Below the pieces are notes generated by a model that searched no databases, was not told where the DNA came from, and was given only the letters and a program-made list of their open reading frames with translations. This document shows, piece by piece, positions 58,158 through 64,000 of a stretch of DNA of 64,000 nucleotides (position 1 is the stretch's first letter; every line of letters starts with the position of its first letter). The translations under genes were made by a program, and so were the position numbers. The DNA is from Apostichopus japonicus (lineage: Eukaryota > Echinodermata > Holothuroidea > Aspidochirotida > Stichopodidae): the NCBI RefSeq assembly GCF_037975245.1, contig NC_092574.1, forward strand, positions 14,653,213-14,717,212. The letters run 5' to 3'.

Positions 58158-58525
58158 GTTGCTGTGGCGCAGTGGTTAGTGCTCTGGACTGAGAGAGACA
58201 GACAAACACACTGTCATGAGTTCAAGCCCCCACCAGAGCCTTTTAATTTTCTGTTTTTTGGGGACAAGCAGAAGTATAAAGGTAAGAAACGAAGTTTATT
58301 TCCTTGGGAACCAAACTGGTGTCATTGGTATAGTTCCGTCTGTGATGCTACTGATCAGCACGGTTCAATCACTGGGTGGGTTAGTGAATTATGTAAAAGG
58401 AGTTCGCTGGCAATCCGAAGTGGCCTATGCGAGTTGCGCGGCCCCGCCCCCTTACAAGGTTCCCAAGCGGCCAAAGTGAGATGTGCGGCCCCTCCCCCTG
58501 ACAAGGTTCCCAAGCGGTCAAAGTG
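58158..58525 (+). repeat. tRNA-derived SINE
   Basis: The head has an A-box-like TGGCGCAGTGGTTAGTGCTC and a B-box-like GAGTTCAAGCCC (58,218-58,229) closed by CCACCAGAGCC. The body follows, ending in a short tandem duplication of ACAAGGTTCCCAAGCGG (58,456 and 58,500). Not a functional tRNA, because the acceptor and anticodon arms do not fold properly. Confidence 0.6.
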
Positions 58526-61500
58526 AGATGGCTACCACACTTTAACTTTGATCATACTTTTGGTGGAAAAAGGTTCAATTTCATATTGCACGGATACATA
58601 ATTTTCCAATGTGCAATTACGTAGCACAAATTGCATCTTTCTTCACAGAAAGCATTGATGTTGTAGATCTGTTCTATGGAGACTTGAACAGCAACCATAG
58701 GCCTAGTGGCGAGTGAAATTTGGCGAGTAGAATTTTAGTCACGGTCGCCAAATAGCGAGTACTTTCAAAAATATTTGTCGAGGCCTGAAAACAGCTAAGA
58801 CATGATTTCTCATGGTAGAAATCATTGATACCTTTCATACATGGTATATGGAGTTGCCATATTGAGTACAATAATCTGTTGCTTGTGAGGTCAAATCTCA
58901 TTTGGTCAGAGGTCAAACTCTAAAACCCTTTACATGATATCTAACGTTGGGAATCGTGGATACTTCCCATACGTATTGTTTTTGGTGGAGGTGTGTACTG
59001 CCACGTACAGTATACTGACCTGTGTTTATCATGCCATTGTGTAATTGTACATCAAAATAGTGGTTCGGGCCATTTATATTGTAACAACTACTTCTGGTTA
59101 ACAAGCAGAAGTGTAGTGCATTGAAGTCATCGAAACCTCAATGCATTTTGCATTCTGGTTTGTGGGTGGCTTTTCAGCAGGGTTTTAAAAAATAAGGTTT
59201 CTGTACATATTTCTACATGCAAGTTAAATGGTTGGTTGTGTTAACAAAATTTTATTTTATTATAATTTAATCTTGTTTTAGTCAATTAAATCCAATTGTA
59301 CAAATAGAAAAGATGACCAATCCAACAACGGTGCAAATGACCAAATAAGTTCCTTTTTTATTTTCAAGAAATCAGAAATATATACAAATAAGGAACAAAA
59401 CTGGTCAAAATTTTGACCAGCATATTACATACTGGGATAAAACAGTCAATTGATTTGTTTACATATGAAGTTAAAAGGGGTAAAAAAAGTATTGGGGGAG
59501 GGGGGAGTGTAACAACAAAGTCGGGACTTGTACTTTAGAAGATCAGAAATTTTTGTACAAAGAATGAAAGGTTTAATAAGGAGCTAAATATTTAAGTCTG
59601 TACAACGGGAGGAGCTAGGATTAAACTTTTTATTTCAACTGATCGCACTTGGGGGTTCTTATATTCCATTTACTGTCGACCTCTCAACATTTGCAGAAGG
59701 AAACGATAATACTTATTTCATTTTTTTGGGAAAGGAGAACCGTTCTTGTACCAATGGGGAAATTGTTTTATTATTGTTATTATTATTTTTGTGCATAGGA
59801 ATAAGATACATTTTAAAACCTATCATAGTCTAAGCAAGAATTCTCATTGTTTTACAAAGGAATAAAATAAAAGGTCAAACATGACAAATGTTACAAGGCA
59901 AAAAACAACCCAATCAGTCAAGATAAACTAATCAATGAAACTTGAGAAACAGAAGCTCAAGCAAAGCCACCTTTGCATTTTGTAGTAGTATAAGTATTGA
60001 CTTTAACATGTACATAAAGCTGTTACTGGGTTCTAAGGGAACTCATGCAGGACTGGTGTTTAACTTATTCAATAATCGCTGGAAGAAAACGCAGCAAACG
60101 CATACATAGCCAAAATTGAATCATTTCAAGGTTCCACGGATAAAACTTCAACAATCGCTCAAACCAACCATGGAACTAGAAACTGCATTGATTTTTATTT
60201 ATAAAAAAAGAAAAACAAAGAAGAAAAATATAAGCAACAACCTCCAGAAAAACTGGTGTTAAAATGTGGAATTGTAAAACATTTGGTAGTATACAAAAAA
60301 AAATGTCATAAAAAGGAGACATTTTATCTAATAACACAATACAAATATTCCATTTAAATCCTGGAATTTCCGGAAATGGAACCAAACGACAAAACAAAGT
60401 CTGTGAATTCTTTCTCGACTTTTCCGCCTGAAGCTCAAACATTGCATGTTTTTTTCAAAGGCCAATATTCATTTCCACCAACTGTGCCATAACAACCAAT
60501 TACCGTTATTGTTTACTCTTATTTAACAATTAACCTCCTCTTCGGAAACGTTCTTCCTGAACTGAACTAAAATATTTAGTTGCTTCAATTTGACCTGGAA
60601 CTATTACTAGAAAGACATCGAACGATATAAAATGTCCCGCAGAAATCTTTTAGCAAATTTTACCCTTCTCTTAACAAATATTTTAGCAGTTTTACAGCAG
60701 GTCAAAATCTGGAAGAAAATGCAGAGGACACTTCTTAAAACTTTGTCACATTTAAGGCTTAACATTTACAGATGTTAACTGGGTACAAACTTTAAACCAA
60801 ATTAAACATCTAGGTTTCTGGGTTATGTGAATAAAGTAGTTCTGGTAAGTTCTTGTTCTTCCAAAAAAATAAAATTGTTGGTGCTAGTGTGCTGCCACAT
60901 CAGGGTTTTTTAAAAAAAAAAAAAAAAAAACATAAAAAAAAATATATAATCATAATTAAAAGAAAAAGAAAAGCTTAACATGAATTTTATTCTTTTATCA
61001 TTCAAAAGATAACCAAATGGTGACTGTCTGTATAAAATTGATATGTGTAGTGATGTTTTGTTCACCTTGGCTTACATGCTTTTGTAGACGTGTGTATAAT
61101 TGTGAGGACGTGTGTATAATTGTGTGGACGTGCAGCTGCAACATGCTTTAGTTTTTACTTATTTTCGATTCCATTCATTTTCAATGTTATCTGGCAAACA
61201 AGAAAGTAAACCACATAACACAATTATCTTGTGTTTTAATGCAGTGTTGTCAAAATGTTTTAAATAAACTCAAATTTTACTTTCAACTTTAAAAAAAAAA
61301 CTTTGCTACCTGTCAATTTTTCTTCTTACAAAGAAGGTAGTTTTTTGTGTGTGAATAGTTTACACATGTTTCATAGATAATACATGGTTAACTCATCAAT
61401 TTCTGTTCACCACATGCTGCACTTTCATAAGTATTCTTTGTCCAGAAAAAAAAAAAATCCTCGTCTGCTCCTCAAACTCCTAATTCTACAGGATAAAATT

Positions 61501-61930
61501 TCTCAACTATTTATACATGGCTATCACAACCTCTTCAGTCTCTCGGGTTGGCAATTGATATAGATGCTATACAGTCTTGAAAGTTTGGTTGAAAGTTTTC
61601 AACAAACAGACACATCGCATTCTTTAACTTCGTTGTCATCATCCACAGCTGAAATCTTGCCCTTTCTGACCGCTGTTGACGCGACTGGTATTCGACCGAC
61701 ATCTTAATGACTTTGAAGATTTCTTTGAGCTTTGACCAAATACTTCCTGCATTGATTTGTATTCCAAGAAATCATAACAAACTACAAACCCCAAAAAGAA
61801 TCCCGGGAACTCCTTGCTTGAAACATTATCTGAATGTTGGTTTCCACCAGTTAATAGTCCATGGTCATGTGCAGCAGTATCAATGGACATTGTACAGTCA
61901 ATTGGCTAAGGTTGGAATTATTTTCAAAGT
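58526..61930. other. Non-coding A/T-rich stretch, likely 3' UTR side
   Basis: Many A and T runs. It probably includes the 3' UTR of the minus-strand gene ending near 61,931. No exon recognised. Confidence 0.35.
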
Positions 61931-63632
61931 TCAGCGCTTCCTTCGATGGCTTCTTCGGCTTATCTGCAAGATAAACAGGACACAGAGATGGGGTTTTCTT
62001 TCACAATCATACTGAAGTCTTCTCATGTTTGATATATCAAATCATTTATCAAGTGGAAGATTTCGTTTCAGTGAACAAAAAATGTGTGTGTTTAACTGTA
62101 CATACCATATGTGAACTCACTCGGTGAGAAATAGCAAGAATATCACCTATACACCCTCACCACTGTTATGACATTGAAAATAGGGGGGAAAAAAAAGAAA
62201 AAAAAAACCTTATCTAAACTACTGAATTTAGGAGTGAAAAATTGGAAGTTTGCTTTCAATTCTTTGTGAAATGGAACTAATTAATGATGTTGGGCAAGTC
62301 ACTTATCAACAAAGAAACTTTAAGAGAATAAATCCTCTGGGTCTTATTCTCACATACAAGCTTACTGCGTTGTACAGATGTTGCTACAGACAGCTTGGTA
62401 TCAGAAAACGGAAATTTGTCCGTATAAAGACTACTTTGTAACCTTAATGGTGAGGACGAGGTTGACTAATTTCTGAGGGCATTCTTGACTAGATGAAGGA
62501 AGTGAGTGTCAAGTTGTGAGGGAGAGTGAGTGAGCGGGCGAAGTAATGCTACAAAACTCAAAAACACAATTGGTTGATTGTTGAAAAGAATACCTGAAAA
62601 TTCCTCTCGTAATTCTCTGCATAAAAGAAGAGCCACCGTTTTTACTTACATTTAGAGTCGACTTAGTCGGACTGCTGTTGGTCTTTTGCTTCTTCGGGGA
62701 GACGCTCGGACTTCTACTCGGAGCTTTTCGTTTGGTGGCTGAATTCTTTCCAGCCTGACTGATAGCTGATGGTTTACCTCCCTTGTTTGTATTCCTCCTA
62801 AAAACACAAAATCAGATTATAGAAAAAAGAAGAGGAGCATGACTAAAGAGTGGGAGATTCAACAATTACATGTGTGAGGATGAGTTTCTTTCCACGATCG
62901 TGAATTAAGGAGGTGTGGAGTGATATACAGCGATAGCACAGAAGAAGCAACCAATTAGCTGCATAGAAATTAATTGGAAAGTATTTGGAAGTATTAATTG
63001 GAAAGTAATTGGAAAGCTTTGGCTGACCTGGGCAGGTTTCCTTGAGTACTGCCCTTCAAACCAATGCCAAGGGATTCAGCCGTGCAGGGTTTCTGACATA
63101 TAATGCAAATGGACAACAGAACAGTGTTGATGCTCTTACACCAAATCCGTTACCATGGGGATAAACTGACGATCAATATGGGATGTTCAGCTATCTTTAC
63201 TCGTTAACATCTACAATGACCAAAGTCCTATAATATTATGAACGAGGTCTCCAATTGTTTTACCTGATAAGCCTTATCTCATTATTTCTGATCAGTTCTT
63301 AAAATAATAAACAACATCTTGACAGATCCCTCTTTCCTGCTCCCCCTCCCACCACCCCCCCATCCAATAAAATTCTCCTTTGTAAAATGCATTTGACACA
63401 CTTTAGTTCATGAACTTACAAATTTGAGGTTGGTCTCACGGTCTTCTTAGGAGATGGAGTTTTCACGGGGGAGGTTGACCTTGATTTGACGGGTGACGGC
63501 GATTTCCTTGGAGAAGACTTTGCCGATGAGATGGAAGATCTTGAGCTACGTGCAGGAGATGAGGCTGCTGAACTCTCTGAATCAACTAGCTTCCTTTTTA
63601 CTGTATCCCTCAATGGGGTCTTGCCAGATGAC
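61931..63632 (-). CDS. Ser/Lys/Pro-rich basic protein, 3' exons
   Basis: Exons 63420-63632 and 62650-62797 are well supported (acceptors ccacag and tttttag, donors GTAAGT). They join in phase to read SSGKTPLRDTVKRKLVDSES, a serine/arginine stretch, KSPSPVKSRSTSPVKTPSPK, then KRKAPSRSPSVSPKKQKTNS and SPTKSTLN. A last exon at 61931-61963 would add ISRRSHRRKR and a TGA; its phase fits but its identity is uncertain. SPVK/SPKK repeats are proline-directed kinase sites and DNA-minor-groove-type motifs, and KRK clusters suggest nuclear import. It is probably the disordered tail of a nuclear protein whose N-terminal domain lies beyond base 64,000. Family not recognised. Confidence 0.6.
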
Positions 63633-64000
63633 CTGTGGAAGTTTGAAGTTGACAAAAGTAGAAGCATTTTCAGTCACATTATGGTTACATAATAACTGAT
63701 CTGCAACTGTGGCCTGGTAATGAACGGCGGTGACTAATAAGTAGCGAGGATATGCCTACTGCAGAAAAAAAAACATCGTCGTTTCGTCATGACGGGACAC
63801 AAGACTATCAAATACATTTATGTTCTGTGAACACATTCGCTAGGGTTTTAAAACATTTTCTATACATATGTACAACATGAATTGTGTGCATCTGTGCGGG
63901 CACCAAGGTTATGTGGGTTAGAAGTGGGAGTGGGCAGGGATGCGTGGTAGATTAATCAGCTTCCAAACCCCGTCTCTCACAAGAGATCTGACACAAATGA
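63633..64000. other. Intron of the basic-protein gene
   Basis: Sequence upstream of the 63632 acceptor on the minus strand. No further exon seen before the window edge. Confidence 0.4.

Noticed and set aside
61639-61890. 83-codon minus-strand frame as a C-terminal exon
   Set aside because: No splice site joins it in phase with the 62650 exon, and it lies in the probable 3' UTR.

Overview
This is eukaryotic nuclear DNA. It carries spliced animal genes with GT-AG introns, long intergenic stretches, A/T microsatellites, G/C homopolymer runs and many transposon remnants. The gene set (DEG/ENaC channel, NDUFA2, UBE2K, LACTB-like protein) is metazoan. The style (compact exons in repeat-filled introns, many hAT-like miniature elements with G/C runs, Penelope-like remnants) suggests a marine invertebrate. 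An echinoderm such as a sea cucumber is my guess, not proven. All exon models were built by eye from splice signals, reading phase and family similarity.

Layout. 1-5,912 (-): 5' half of a DEG/ENaC sodium channel gene that runs off the left edge. 7,009-7,748: near-perfect 350-bp-arm palindrome made from the 3' end of a Penelope-like element, with a hammerhead ribozyme candidate in each arm. 9,574-13,650 (+): two-exon pogo/CENP-B-like transposase-derived gene whose first catalytic aspartate is glycine. 16,926-18,895 (-): NDUFA2 of mitochondrial complex I, three exons. 19,235-19,273 (+): a stem-III-less mini-hammerhead candidate upstream of NDUFA2. 20,580-27,830 (+): UBE2K, five exons, with a 1.2-kb hAT-like element in intron 2. 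27.9-46.7 kb: no full gene, two orphan exon candidates, a set of three nested hAT-like elements (35.1-37.5 kb) and a 766-bp satellite array (38.4-42.6 kb). 46,712-53,088 (-): seven-exon LACTB-like serine beta-lactamase-family protein with a LINE remnant and a miniature element in its introns. 54.4-57.8 kb (-): exons of an unrecognised, possibly cyclic-nucleotide-binding-fold protein. 61.9-63.6 kb (-): last exons of a Ser/Lys/Pro-rich basic protein with SPVK/SPKK motifs.

The genes do not form a pathway. NDUFA2 and the LACTB-like protein are expected in mitochondria, UBE2K in the cytosol and nucleus, the channel in the plasma membrane and the pogo-derived protein in the nucleus. The most unusual content is RNA- and transposon-level: paired hammerhead candidates, nested elements with readable 8-bp target duplications at each level, and an in-frame triplication of a splice acceptor at the first membrane helix of the channel.
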